Source: Closterium sp. NIES-65 (taxonomy: Eukaryota; Streptophyta; Zygnematophyceae; Desmidiales; Closteriaceae). From it: 64,000 nt of DNA. The stretch lies in the NCBI GenBank assembly GCA_948144175.1, contig CANXME010000095.1, forward strand, positions 434,001 through 498,000, in the 5' to 3' direction. The translations under genes and the position numbers were made by a program. A model generated the notes under the pieces. It searched no databases. It saw only the letters and a program-made list of their open reading frames with translations, and was not told the origin of the DNA. Shown piece by piece: positions 42,701-52,278 of the stretch. The number at the start of each line of letters is the position of its first letter. Position 1 is the first letter of the stretch.

Positions 42701-44147
42701 TTTGTGCGTCGCTCTGTCCAGGAGTTGGGATTGTGGCCGTCCGATTGATCTGTTGCCTGCCTCCTTCCTCGTCCGCCTCATGCTCACCAGCTCGCCTCCC
42801 AGTCCCTAGCCTCTCTCCTGCATCATCTGTTTCCTCCTCGTCGTCTTCACTTTGTGGGAGCGGCTCCTCCCTATAAGAAGGGTCCCGTCGTTCCTCCTCC
42901 TCATCAGTTCTCTCCAGAACTGTTAAAGCCTGTCTCCCTACCGCTTGGAAGCCATTCTCCGGTCCACCCCCTGCGCCGCTAGCCGTCACTCTCCCTCTGC
43001 CTCGCCCTCCTCGGCCTCGCGATGGTGATTGCTGGGCCGACCGATTATTCGCCAATGCACGTTGGCGCTGCGTCGGTTGCGTTCGGAAAGCCACCGCCTG
43101 CCTCCGGAACGGGGACCATGCCGACGGGCTCCCCAACGCTGCCTGTTCCGAGGCTCGTGACAGTAGACGCTGAAATCCTTCCTCGCCCCGCACCGTCGTT
43201 TCAAGAGGCCTTGGCGTCTCTTCCTGTCGAGCCGCCTGTTCCCCTCGCGGCGGCGTTTGATGTATCTGCTCCGTCAGTCGTTCCTCGAGCTGCCGACCCT
43301 GCTGTTCCGTCAGCGGCCGCCGCGCGGGCGGTTGTTGCTGGCGGCATGACTGACCAGCCGGAGGGGTCCGCCACCACTGACGTCCAGGGCCAGCCGGCGC
43401 TTCTCGCCTCTCCGGCTCCCCCGTCTGCGCCGCCTCCGGCGCAGGCGCCTCCTCTGCCTGTGCAGGCGGGATCTGCTCCTGCGCTGGCCGTGGCTGTTCC
43501 CTCTGCGCCTCCCGCGATTGCGCCCTCTGCACCGTCTGCGGGGGCTCCTCTCGTGCCACCTGCTGATGCTCCCGTTGCCCAGCCGGGTGTTGCTCCGCCT
43601 GCTCCGCCCGAGGCGGGTCCGTCTGCGCCGTCTGTGGCCGTTCCTGGTGCGCCACTGGTGGCGAATCCCTCTGCGCCGACCGCCCGGCGTCCGCAGTCTC
43701 CTGGCCGTCGTCAGCAGCGGCCGCAATCCCCAGCGCATCAGGACGTACGCGCGACGTCCCGGCGCCGCCACAATTCTCCGCGGCGCCGCGGTTCTCAGGC
43801 GAACTGGGCGGCGCAACGCGGCGGCCGAGGCGGCTGGTGGGGGCCGCGTCAGCGGGATGGTGGCTGGGGGTCTGATCAGCCGGTGACGATGGCTGATCTG
43901 CAGCGCGCGGTGTCTGCTGCTGTGCGCGAGGAGCGGAACGGGCAGGCGAGCCAGAGCAACTCCCCGCGTGTTGCTCAGTCCCCCGCGGCACCTCCTCCAG
44001 CAGCACCTCCTGCCCTGGCAGCCCCTCGTCCTCCTGCAAACGTTCCTCCTCCTCATGTCCCCGTGGCTGCGCATTATCCGTCTGTGCTGCCCGTTGATCC
44101 CGCTCCCCCATCCACAGGTGCGGCGTACTCGTTCTCAGCCCTACCAC
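39704..44147 (-). pseudogene. L6 ORF2: RT and restriction-like endonuclease (stop plus frameshift)
   Basis: A minus-strand frame of 981 codons (44147-41202) is Gln/Glu/Arg-rich at first, then FPRYFSPGELAKRSDLFAAI, NLCQLFSLVLLTPLLHLARN, NGVGTGPSGTAFEHLRDA, LIALSKPGGGVWPIAIGECL, LQTDISNAFNSISRQAI, GVRQGDPLGPLLFAAGIH and LAYVDDVTFLG (YVDD where other LINE copies have YADD). It ends at TAG in PLS-stop-DGI (41202-41204; relatives have Lys). A 1-base insertion near 41050 follows. The frame from 40903 carries CDCTDHTAITDPRLPNHLFR plus C, EEQTADFTMTDRSSGAVWVC (endonuclease) and the C-terminus CFTVLEPLLEL. The N-terminal part overlaps ORF1 head-to-head. In the same frame 44376-44150 is closed, so ORF2 does not run antisense through all of ORF1 in this family. 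Confidence 0.9.
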
Positions 44148-44527
44148 GGCCTCAGCGTCCGGTCGCGGTTCCGGAGGTGACCCTTGGTCAGATCTGGCGC
44201 CTCTCGGAGGCGCTGCGGGTCGTGCATCTGGTGCAGGTGTATGGTCATGCCGCCCTGTCCCAGGGCGACTCGCTAGTGGGCGGCCCTCGGGACGATTGTT
44301 TCGCGGCAGCTGATCACCTCGCCGAGCTGCTAGCGCCCGTGTTGGCTGCGCCCGCGCCGGGTGGGCTTGCGGGGGTCAGGCCCCTTGGTTCTGCTGTGCG
44401 TGGGCTGCGGCGGTTGTTGCATGTAGGGACTGGATCCGGGGCGATCGCCGCAGGCACGGTGTTGGTGCGTGAGTTGCATCGCACGCTGTCAGGGCTGCTT
44501 GCTGTGTTTGATGCGGATCAGGTCTAG
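43022..44527 (+). CDS. L6 ORF1, opposite strand to ORF2 (open, 501 aa)
   Basis: Start MVIAGPTDYSPMHVGAASVA, shared with L1 and L2. Residues 60-245 are Ala/Pro-rich. Residues 246-285 are a basic Arg/Gly box (SRRRHNSPRRRGSQANW, RGGRGGWWGPRQRDGGW). VTMADLQRAVSAAVREERNG (about 288-307) predicts an amphipathic helix. A Pro/Ala spacer follows. Residues 384-501 are the conserved helical domain: VPEVTLGQIWRLSEALRVVH, CFAAADHLAELLAPVLAAPA, AVRGLRRLLHVGTGSGAIAA, LVRELHRTLSGLLAVFDAD, ending TAG at 44525-44527. It has no stop or shift. It overlaps the ORF2 N-terminal frame by up to 1.1 kb, antisense. I do not recognise a named family; an ORF1/Gag-like RNA-binding role is inference. Confidence 0.72.
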   Translation: MVIAGPTDYSPMHVGAASVAFGKPPPASGTGTMPTGSPTLPVPRLVTVDAEILPRPAPSFQEALASLPVEPPVPLAAAFDVSAPSVVPRAADPAVPSAAAARAVVAGGMTDQPEGSATTDVQGQPALLASPAPPSAPPPAQAPPLPVQAGSAPALAVAVPSAPPAIAPSAPSAGAPLVPPADAPVAQPGVAPPAPPEAGPSAPSVAVPGAPLVANPSAPTARRPQSPGRRQQRPQSPAHQDVRATSRRRHNSPRRRGSQANWAAQRGGRGGWWGPRQRDGGWGSDQPVTMADLQRAVSAAVREERNGQASQSNSPRVAQSPAAPPPAAPPALAAPRPPANVPPPHVPVAAHYPSVLPVDPAPPSTGAAYSFSALPRPQRPVAVPEVTLGQIWRLSEALRVVHLVQVYGHAALSQGDSLVGGPRDDCFAAADHLAELLAPVLAAPAPGGLAGVRPLGSAVRGLRRLLHVGTGSGAIAAGTVLVRELHRTLSGLLAVFDADQV

Positions 44528-44542
44528 CGTCCGCGTGCCCCG

Positions 44543-44571
44543 GGAGCTCACCGCGTGTAGATGCGGGCTCC
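44543..44571. promoter_or_regulatory. Stem-loop just past the L6 ORF1 stop
   Basis: GGAGC-tca-CCGCG around TGTAGA pairs with TGCGG-GCTCC, with one G-T pair. It is the counterpart of 15394-15422 and 27235-27263. Confidence 0.5.
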
Positions 44572-44667
44572 TCTTGCTCCATGCTTCACCTAGGCTAGAG
44601 TGGTATGTGCCATGCGTGTATGTGTGCCTATAGTTGCTTGTTTTGTGTGTTTCTTGCCACCCCTCAC

Positions 44668-44719
44668 GCGCGGCCGAAGGCCGCGCTGTCGAGCGTCGGC
44701 CGCCGAAGGCGGCCGGCGC
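44668..44719. repeat. Two GC-rich palindromes in the L6 5' region
   Basis: GCGCGGCC-GAA-GGCCGCGC (44668-44686) and GCGTCGGCCGCC-GAA-GGCGGCCGGCGC (44693-44719, one G-T pair). Same position and order as in L1. Confidence 0.85.
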
Positions 44720-44789
44720 GAGCCGCTTGGTTAGGAGAGAAACCCAACCAAAAACTGAATAATGAAGAGGCAACAAGGCCTGCTGAGGC

Positions 44790-44799
44790 CTTTATACTA
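44790..44799 (-). promoter_or_regulatory. TATA-like box near the L6 5' end
   Basis: TAGTATAAAG on the LINE sense strand, about 50 bases inside the (CT)n boundary. It is repeated in the duplicate at 45002-45011. Confidence 0.45.
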
Positions 44800-44845
44800 G
44801 GACTAGGGAGGCTAGGGGAGGCTTGAGAGGCTAAGTTCCTAGGTG

Positions 44846-44929
<84 letters not shown>

Positions 44930-44935
44930 CTCTCC
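44846..44935. repeat. (CT)n microsatellite after the L6 5' end
   Basis: About 90 bases of CT with small interruptions at the right end. Confidence 0.95.
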
Positions 44936-45057
44936 CGCTCGGTTAGGAGAGAAACCCAACCAAAAACTGAATAATGAAGAGGCAACAAGGCCTGCTGAGG
45001 CCTTTATACTAGGACTAGGGAGGCTAGGGGAGGCTTGAGAGGCTAAGTCCCTAGGTG
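44936..45057 (-). repeat. Duplicate of the L6 5' end, between two (CT)n tracts
   Basis: This segment repeats 44725-44846 (from CGCTTGGTTAGGAGAGAAAC through the TATA-like box to CTAGGTGCCTCT), with changes only near its ends (CGCTCGG for CGCTTGG at the left, TCCCTAGG for TTCCTAGG at the right). It is a 5'-end-only copy bounded by (CT)n on both sides. Confidence 0.9.

Positions 45058-45143
<86 letters not shown>
45058..45143. repeat. (CT)n microsatellite before L7
   Basis: 86 bases of CT. L7's 3' end begins AAGCAGTCATGTATTGATAG. Confidence 0.95.
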
Positions 45144-45146
<3 letters not shown>

Positions 45147-45679
45147 CAGTCATGTATTGATAGTGGTCAACAGGTATTGGCAAGGCAGGGAGTGGTAGAG
45201 GCTAGTCTTGTCTAGGTATGTAGGCAACTAGGTGCTGGAAACTAGCAACTAGCAGACAAGCAAGCAAGCAAAACAAGGCCTGCAAGGTATGCCGTGTGTG
45301 TGTGCACTAGTTCCCAAAACGGCCAGCAGCAACAGCAGCAGCAACCCCCGTCCCTGGAGGTCTCCCGCGTCTCCTATCCTGTCCTGTAGCCCTCCCCTTG
45401 CCTTAGCCCCTGTCCTCTTCAACCTCCGCCCCGCAGCTTCCGCTCACCTTCCTTCCACTATCTTCCTTCCCCCCCCCCCCCCCCCCCCCCCGAGTCCGTC
45501 TAAGCCGCTCTGGCAGGAGCCTCTCGCTCCTCGTACTCGTCCTCTGTCATCTGCCATAGGCCTCCCAATCGTGGGGCCCACGGGTCCCCCGCCACCTGTG
45601 GGAATGCCGCTTTTGCTGCGCTGTTGGACTTGGACAGGAGGGAGATGGCCTGGCTCCGCTGCAGCATCACCGACCATCT

Positions 45680-46234
45680 CTAGCGGTAGTGTGCATTGAG
45701 CTGGGCAGCGGTTGTTGTAAGCCTCCCTTTCCTGAACTTAGTCTTCGCCGCGTGGGTGGCTAGCATGCGTAGGAATTGGACTATGTCAGCGGCCATAGTC
45801 CCATACGTCTCGACAGCAAGCCCAAAGAACTCCCCGTAGCTCGGTCGCCCCTCGTACAACCGATGCTTTTTCTGTGAAGCTTCCTCTGCAGCCCATCCTG
45901 GCAGCCTACGTGCTCGCACATCCCTGTTCTGCAGAACTGGATCTGTCACGGTGACGCCTGTCACCCAGGTCTCTCCCGACTCCTGGTCTCGTATCGCTAG
46001 GTCCGCTCTCTTCCTAAGGACTGGAGGCGAGAAGGCCGAGGTCTCGTGGAAAGTTTTGAAACCGGCCTCATTCGCCATGCGCAGCGCCGCGTAGACGAGA
46101 GCATTGTGTGTGCGGACAAGCATCCGCACCGTCTTGGCAGTGCAGGAGGTGGTTCGGCAGGCTCTTGTCCAGGATGTTCGAGCCCTGCCGTTTGCATGGG
46201 CAGACCTCAGCCACAGGTAATTCCATGCCTAGGC
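45680..46234 (-). pseudogene. L7 ORF2 C-terminus: knuckle and endonuclease
   Basis: Minus strand: LPVAEVCPCKRQGSNILDKS and LPNHLLHC (C-x-C...H-x3-C), then a frame change near 46125. The next frame has VRTHNALVYAALRMANEAGF, VLRKRADLAIRDQESGETWV (endonuclease), GRPSYGEFFGLAVETYG and TAAQLNAHYR-stop at 45680. Codons continue directly into 52279 once the gypsy element and one TAGGC are removed. Confidence 0.9.
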
Positions 46235-46636
46235 TGTGAGAGGACGTCCCCGTTATAATATTTTCTCACTATTATATTTTTCCGTTATCCTATTCTCCCT
46301 TTTCTCCTCTTTATTTTGGTCTTTATCTCATCTCAATCGGCCTACTATTCTATTTTCTAGAGCCTTCTATTTATTTCTCTTATTTCCTACTTTTCCCACC
46401 GACATACCTATTATACGGCACCGACAGCGCCGACAGTGGTGTATACGGTGTAATCTGGGCGTAATCCCAAGTGCCAATAGACTTGCGTGCTTATGCGCAC
46501 TTGTGATTGTAGTATCGGGAAGGGTGTGTTCCCGAAGGTTCGTTTTATCTCGTTTATCCTTGTACTTTCTGAGTATAAATAGGCCTTGTATTCAGTTTTA
46601 GTGACAAGTTTCGATTGAGAATTCGATCCTGTGACA
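46235..46636 (+). repeat. Gypsy 5' LTR (402 bp)
   Basis: Starts TGTGAGAGGACGTCCCCG and ends GATCCTGTGACA. It contains a TATA box (46574-46581). Confidence 0.97.
46574..46581 (+). promoter_or_regulatory. TATA box in the gypsy 5' LTR
   Basis: TATAAATA in the context GAGTATAAATAGGCC, about 60 bases before the LTR end. Transcription would start about 30 bases on, giving a short R/U5. The 3' LTR copy is at 52211-52218. Confidence 0.7.
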
Positions 46637-46638
46637 CT

Positions 46639-46653
46639 TGGTAATCAGAGCCG
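46639..46653 (+). promoter_or_regulatory. Gypsy primer-binding site
   Basis: TGGTAATCAGAGCCG starts two bases after the LTR. It resembles the plant Met-initiator tRNA site TGGTATCAGAGC with one extra A. Confidence 0.7.
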
Positions 46654-46858
46654 TTCTCACTCGACAACTCTCGGCTAAGCAGCGGTCGCGGAAAAAATCG
46701 CCTCGAAAAACCGCCGGGGGCGACCAATTCGACGCCGATTTCTGGTAAGTACCAGTTCCGCGCTTTTCGAATTAACCCCCTCGCGTGGTTTTTGAACAGG
46801 ATGGGTTCGCCGGCGACCAACGACGTTACGCAGGCAGCTCTTCGCGCAAATCGCCAAG

Positions 46859-47764
46859 ATGGAAGCGGAGATGCGAGCGACGACTGAACGGTCGCGATTG
46901 GAGAACGAGCAGATGCGAAACGAACTGCAGCGCGTTACGCGGCTCCTCTCGACCATGAACATTCCTGCTTCGACGACTTCGCAGCAGTCGCAGCGTCAGT
47001 TCGAGGTTCCGAAACTTCGCTCGCCGGAATCGTTCGACCCTAGCGATCGAAAATCCGACGTCAGGCGGTGGCTCGCGACGATGGAAATTTATTTCGCGGC
47101 GATCGGATGGACGACGACGGAGTACGACGGCGAGAAAATTCGTCTCGCGACAACGTTGATGCGCGGTCCAGCTCTCGAGTGGCTCGGAAGCAACAGTAGC
47201 ATTTTCCAGGGCGAAGCCACGTGGCAGCAGTTCCGGGCAGACCTTCTCAAACGTTTTGAGCCGATTAATTCCACTTATATTGCGCGCGAAAAATTACATC
47301 ACCATAGGCAATACGGGAGTGTCGCGCAATACACGCAGCAGATGGAGGAATTTTATAATCGCATTCCCGACATTACCGAGGGCGAAAAAATTCAGTCCTA
47401 CATCGCGGGGCTGAAAACCGACATTCGGCGCCAGGTTGCAGCAGCGAATTGCAGCAGCTACAGCGAAATCGTATCGGCCGCGGAGCGTTTTGACTGGGTC
47501 AACTCCGGGACACGACGACCCCACGTCGTCGGATCACGACAAGGGGATCGCTCGGCTTCAACCATGTTCGCCGACCCCATGGAAGTCGACAAATTCTACG
47601 CAAGTTCACGTCCTGCAAAAAACAAAACACTTTGCGAATTTTGCGGCGGAAACGGACATCGCATTGTCGACTGTTTTCACATGAAATCTGCACGTGCGGC
47701 ATTCCGAGCTCGTGGGAGTGGCGAAACTAAAGACAAAAAGTCAAAAAACGGATCTCGCCAGTGA
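46859..47764 (+). CDS. gag: Gypsy gag (301 aa)
   Basis: The frame begins with a predicted coiled coil ([20 protein letters not shown]). It then has the Retrotrans_gag-type domain ([70 protein letters not shown]-type helices replaced by [20 protein letters not shown]). A CCHC zinc knuckle [14 protein letters not shown] lies at residues 259-272. The start at 46859 is chosen because the earlier ATG at 46801 is in another frame and closes at 46887. Gag would package element RNA in cytoplasmic particles. The end carries a canonical -1 slippery heptamer 13 bases before the stop, linking it to pol. Confidence 0.92.
   Translation: MEAEMRATTERSRLENEQMRNELQRVTRLLSTMNIPASTTSQQSQRQFEVPKLRSPESFDPSDRKSDVRRWLATMEIYFAAIGWTTTEYDGEKIRLATTLMRGPALEWLGSNSSIFQGEATWQQFRADLLKRFEPINSTYIAREKLHHHRQYGSVAQYTQQMEEFYNRIPDITEGEKIQSYIAGLKTDIRRQVAAANCSSYSEIVSAAERFDWVNSGTRRPHVVGSRQGDRSASTMFADPMEVDKFYASSRPAKNKTLCEFCGGNGHRIVDCFHMKSARAAFRARGSGETKDKKSKNGSRQ
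47743..47749 (+). promoter_or_regulatory. Candidate -1 ribosomal frameshift site (A-AAA-AAC)
   Basis: In the gag frame the sequence reads tcA AAA AAC GGA, an exact X-XXY-YYZ heptamer in the correct phase. It lies inside the only 34-base window (47731-47764) where gag and pol frames are both open. Slipping back one base enters pol at CGG ATC TCG. I could not compute a downstream structure. Confidence 0.7.
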
Positions 47765-50700
47765 TTGCGGATCGTGCTGGCGAGAAAAAACAGATCCGAA
47801 AGCGTCAGCGCAATCTGGACCGAATCGAAATTGAAGGACAGCATTGGGCGCGAGATTTGGAGAATCAAGGGCGAAATCCCAAGCCCCTTGACCGAAATTT
47901 GTCAGAGGAATTCGCCGAGGAAAAGAAAACCTCCGCGAAAACAGACTCGACCAAGACGGGAACTCTCCAATTCGACCCCGGAAAAAAACAGAATTCGTTA
48001 AAGTTATCTTTCAAAGATGCTTTAATGAAGACTGGCGATTTTCGCGGGTCCGGAGCCATAAACAAATTCCGGGAAGAACTCCAGAGGAAGCAAACAATTA
48101 AAGAAGTGGTACCGGTGCCTACGGAGCTGGGGAAAAAATTAAGGAGTGTGGAAAGGAGTAGACCTTTTCACGGCGTCAACGTCCTCTCCCGAAACCAGCC
48201 CAAGACGACTCTCCACTCCCCAGGGAAGAAGTCTATGGAGCTGAAGCAGCTGAAGAGGCAGCTGGGAGTTCAAAAGAAGCTGCAGAAACTCCGAAAACCC
48301 CTCCAGGATGCATCCAGTGGATCGCAGGCGTCGACCGGATCCACCCCCTCAGGGTCAACTTGTACGGTTACTACCTCTACTCCTGGCGTTGGAGAAGAGC
48401 CTTTCTCCACGCAGCCCAGGCCAGCTAGTTGTCCAGAAGAAAGCAGTGGAACCACGGTGTGTACTGAATATTGGGATGTACCCTATGATCCTATTAATGA
48501 GACTATTTTTGGGTACTCCGAGCAACGCTCACCACTCCTGCTCGAGGTGATCTGCAACGGACAGCGCCTCCAAGCACTCGTGGACAGCGGGGCGTCGCAC
48601 AGCGTCTATGACAAAAAGGCAATCGATCGACTCGGAAGTGACATCAAGTCCTCAAGCTTCTCTGCAACGATGGTGGATGGCAGTAAGCTACCTATCTACG
48701 GGGAAACACGGTTGCTACTCCAGATTGGACCCCTTCGATGGAAGCCTGCTCTCCCCGTCACAAATATCAAAGGACTCGACGTAATCTTCGGGAGAGACTT
48801 TCTTAAAAAGTTCAACCCCGAGATCAACTGGGTTAACCAGACGGCCAACATCAACAACAACAGGAGGAAAATCAGCCTTCCCAAATGGGACGACACGGGA
48901 AATATTCCAGTCGAGACACTCGCACGCTTTGAAAAGGACGTCAAACGGACCACGGCGGGATTCATGGCGATAGTCAACGAGGCAGACAACGGAGAGAAGC
49001 AGACCCAGGAACTTCCTCCAGCAGTCAAGAAAATTCTTGAAGAGTTCCAGGACGTTCTCCCCGACGATTTACCTGATCAACTACCGCCATACCGGACACA
49101 TCAACACGAGATCGTAGAAGAGCCGGGGTCCAAGCCAACATTTCGAGCACCATACCGGCTGAGCCCGACAGAGCTTGCCGATATGAAAAAACAAATAGAG
49201 TATCTCCTGGAGAAAGGGCTGATTCGACCTTCGACTTCGCCGTACGGAGCTCCAGTTCTCTTCACTCCGAAGCCAGACGGAAGTCTGCGAATGTGCATCG
49301 ACTACCGAGCCTTGAACAAGCAGACTGTAAAAAATAAATACCCGATACCACGGATCGACGACTTACTCGACCAACTTCGCGGTGCTACGGTATTCTCCAA
49401 GCTCGACCTCAGATCGGGATACTGGCAAATTCGTATGGCGGACAACTCTATCCACAAAACCGCTTTTCGAACTCGGTACGGGTCATACGAGTATCTCGTG
49501 ATGCCATTCGGACTCACTAACGCACCAGCCACATTTCAGGCGGAAATGAACCACATCCTTTGGCCCCTTCTGGACGAGTGCGTGGTGGTATATTTGGACG
49601 ATATCCTGATCTACTCGAAAGATATGAAGCAGCACGTTGAGCATCTACGACGGGTGTTTGAAATTCTTCGACGAGAACGCTTCTACGTGAAACTATCCAA
49701 GAGCGAGTTTGCGTTGAAAAAAGTCCAGTTCCTTGGACATATGGTGAGCGCTCAAGGAGTTCACGTGGATCCTAAGAAGATCGAAGCAGTGCGAACGTGG
49801 AAGACCCCTGAGAACGTGAAGGAGTTACAACAGTTCCTTGGATTCGCCAACTACTACAACCGGTTCGTACCGAACTACGCCAAGATTGCCGCACCATTAA
49901 CGAACCTGTTGAAGAAGAATACACCATATCAATGGGAGGCGAAGCACCAGGAAGCAGTGGAACAACTTAAAACCGCACTCACGTCCGCACCTGTTCTTAT
50001 CCTGCCAGACACTTAACTTGACTATGTCATCGAGGCCGATGCTAGCGATCAAGCAGTGGGCGCAGTACTCATGCAGGATCAAGGGAAGGGACTACAACCC
50101 ATTGCATACCTCAGTAAAAAACTTCACGGGGCAGAACTCAATTACCCCATCCATGACAAAGAGGCCCTCGCCATCGTCAACGCATTTAAGGCATGGAGGT
50201 GTTATCTCGAAGGAAGAAAAACGACTGTCTACACCGACCACTGCAGCCTCAAGTACCTGAAGACCCAACCAACACTCTCCAGGCGGCAGGTCCGGTGGAT
50301 TGACTTTCTCGAAACCCACTTCCATTACGACATCGTGTATAAGCCGGGGCACAAGAACAAGGCAGACGCACTGAGTCGCCCTGCACACGTTGCCGCCTTA
50401 CAAATCGATGGCATGAACCCACTTTTGAAGGGACTCTTCACACATGGATACACCATCGACCCCGAAGTCTCTGTAGCAGAAAAGCGCCATCTTCTACATT
50501 GGGATCAAGACATCGCATACCGCAAGGGCTCCACAAAAATATGGGTACCTAATTACCCTCCCTTACGCCAGTTACTGCTCGAAGAATATCATGATGTTCT
50601 CTACGCGGGCCACTTCGGTAGTAACAAGACGCTTGCCGGTATTGCGAAGTATTATTATTGGCCCCACATGGCGGATGACGTACAAAAATTCGTCACCTCG

Positions 50701-51861
50701 TGCGACACATGCCAACGGATGAAGAGTAGCAAACAGAAGAAAGCAGGATTACTACAGCCTCTTCCAGTCCCTGAACAGCCTTGGCAAGTGGTTAGCCTCG
50801 ACTTCATCACCGGGTTACCACCTACCAAAGCTGGTTACGACGCCATTCTAGTCGTCATCGACAAATTCTCCAAAATGGGACACTTCATTCCGACACACAC
50901 AACGGCTCGTACCGAGGAGACAGCGCAATTATTCTTCCGCTACGTCATCTCGCAACATGGCATTCCAACCACGCTGATCTCCGACAGAGACCCGAAATTC
51001 ACGAGTAAATTCTGGAAGGAGCTCATGTCGCTCATGGGGACCAAACTCGCCATGTCATCAGCCTATCATCCCCAAACGGATGGTCAGACAGAGCGCCTCA
51101 ACCAGATTGTCGAACAGCTTCTGCGAGCAGCGTGTAAGGACGATATCTCTAAATGGGATGCACATCTGCCGGTTCTCGAGTTTGCGTATAACAACGCCAC
51201 GCACGCCGCAACAGGGCAAACTCCTTTTTTCCTCTGTTACGGTCGCAACCCACTCACGCCTCAGAAACCAACAGTACCCGCCACGGTGCAACCCGCACAT
51301 GACTTCATTTCCACTATGCACCAATTGTGGGAGCGCACGCATAAACGTCTTCTGACTATCCAGCAGCAACAAAAGAAGCTCGCTGATCGGAGTCGCAACG
51401 ACCATTCCATCCAGATTGGCGATCAGGTGCTTCTGGATACACGCAATCTCGACATTAGCCATCTTCCGTCTAAGCTCCGACCTCGCTTCTGCGGACCTTT
51501 TCTCGTCGAGGCGCAGGTCACTCCAGTAACCTTCCGCTTGCGTTTACCAGCTACCTGGAGGATTCACAATGCCTTCCATGTTCAACTTCTCAAGCCCTAT
51601 CGGGACCCAAACACGGTCTTCAAAGGTCGCCAGCCGCCGCCGCCACTGCCAGTGATCGTTAATGGGGAACCCGAGTACGAAGTCGAAGCCGTTCTGGCGC
51701 ACCGACGACGACGTAGCGGCACCTTGGAGTTCTTGATTCGTTGGAAAGGCTATGATCCTTCCGAGGATACCTGGGTACCTGAACACGACATGGATAACAC
51801 CCGCCGTCCTCTGCAGGACTACCTTGTCAAGCAGGGTGTTACTTCTACCACCCAGCTTTGA
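47761..51861 (+). pseudogene. pol: Gypsy pol: protease, RT, RNase H, integrase, chromodomain (one stop)
   Basis: Pol is in the -1 frame relative to gag, open from 47731, and has no ATG at its head, in line with frameshift expression. Protease: [16 protein letters not shown] (about residue 274). [71 protein letters not shown], catalytic YLDD (611-614). A TAA at 50014-50016 lies between RT and RNase H (LILPDT-stop-LDYVIEADASDQA); the same frame continues. RNase H: EADASDQAVGAVL, YTDHCSLKYL. Integrase: H-H-C-C finger (YHDVLYAGHF ... CDTCQRMK), DFITGLPP, ISDRDPKFTS, TDGQTERLNQ. A chromodomain (EYEVEAVLAHRRR, EFLIRWKGYDPSEDTWVPE) near the C-terminus identifies a chromovirus and would steer integration to heterochromatin. 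Stop TGA at 51859-51861. Confidence 0.95.
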
Positions 51862-51871
51862 GGGGGGGAAG
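51860..51871 (+). promoter_or_regulatory. Gypsy polypurine tract
   Basis: GAGGGGGGGAAG immediately before the 3' LTR, overlapping the pol stop codon. It would prime plus-strand DNA synthesis. Confidence 0.9.
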
Positions 51872-52273
51872 TGTGAGAGGACGTCCCCGTTATAATATTT
51901 TCTCACTATTATATTTTTCCGTTATCCTATTCTCCCTTTTCTCCTCTTTATTTTGGTCTTTATCTCATCTCAATCGGCCTACTATTCTATTTTCTAGAGC
52001 CTTCTATTTATTTCTCTTATTTCCTACTTTTCCCACCGACATACCTATTATACGGCACCGACAGCGCCGACAGTGGTGTATACGGTGTAATCTGGGCGTA
52101 ATCCCAAGTGCCAATAGACTTGCGTGCTTATGCGCACTTGTGATTGTAGTATCGGGAAGGGTGTGTTCCCGAAGGTTCGTTTTATCTCGTTTATCCTTGT
52201 ACTTTCTGAGTATAAATAGGCCTTGTATTCAGTTTTAATGACAAGTTTCGATTGAGAATTCGATCCTGTGACA
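51872..52273 (+). repeat. Gypsy 3' LTR (402 bp)
   Basis: One base differs from the 5' LTR (near 52240). Followed by the target duplication TAGGC (52274-52278). Confidence 0.97.
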
Positions 52274-52278
52274 TAGGC

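Larger units (their letters stand above)
39601..44845 (-). mobile_element. LINE unit L6 (family F1), full length
   Basis: Both ends abut (CT)n. ORF2 lies at 39704-44147 (minus), ORF1 at 43022-44527 (plus). The 5' part carries the stem-loop, the palindromes (44668-44719) and the TATA-like box (44790-44799). It is the reference copy for F1. Confidence 0.92.
46235..52273 (+). mobile_element. Ty3/gypsy chromovirus (6039 bp), TSD TAGGC
   Basis: The 402-bp LTRs at 46235-46636 and 51872-52273 differ at one base by my reading (GTTTTAGTGAC versus GTTTTAATGAC). TAGGC flanks both ends (46230-46234, 52274-52278). Internal order: primer-binding site, gag with CCHC knuckle, protease, RT, RNase H, integrase, chromodomain, polypurine tract. 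Only one in-frame stop is visible in pol. It interrupts LINE L7. Its base composition is clearly less GC-rich than the copia and LINE neighbours. Confidence 0.98.

Noticed and set aside
45471..45491. Run of about 21 C as a functional element
   Set aside because: Most likely a homopolymer expansion in the L7 3' UTR or a sequencing/assembly effect.
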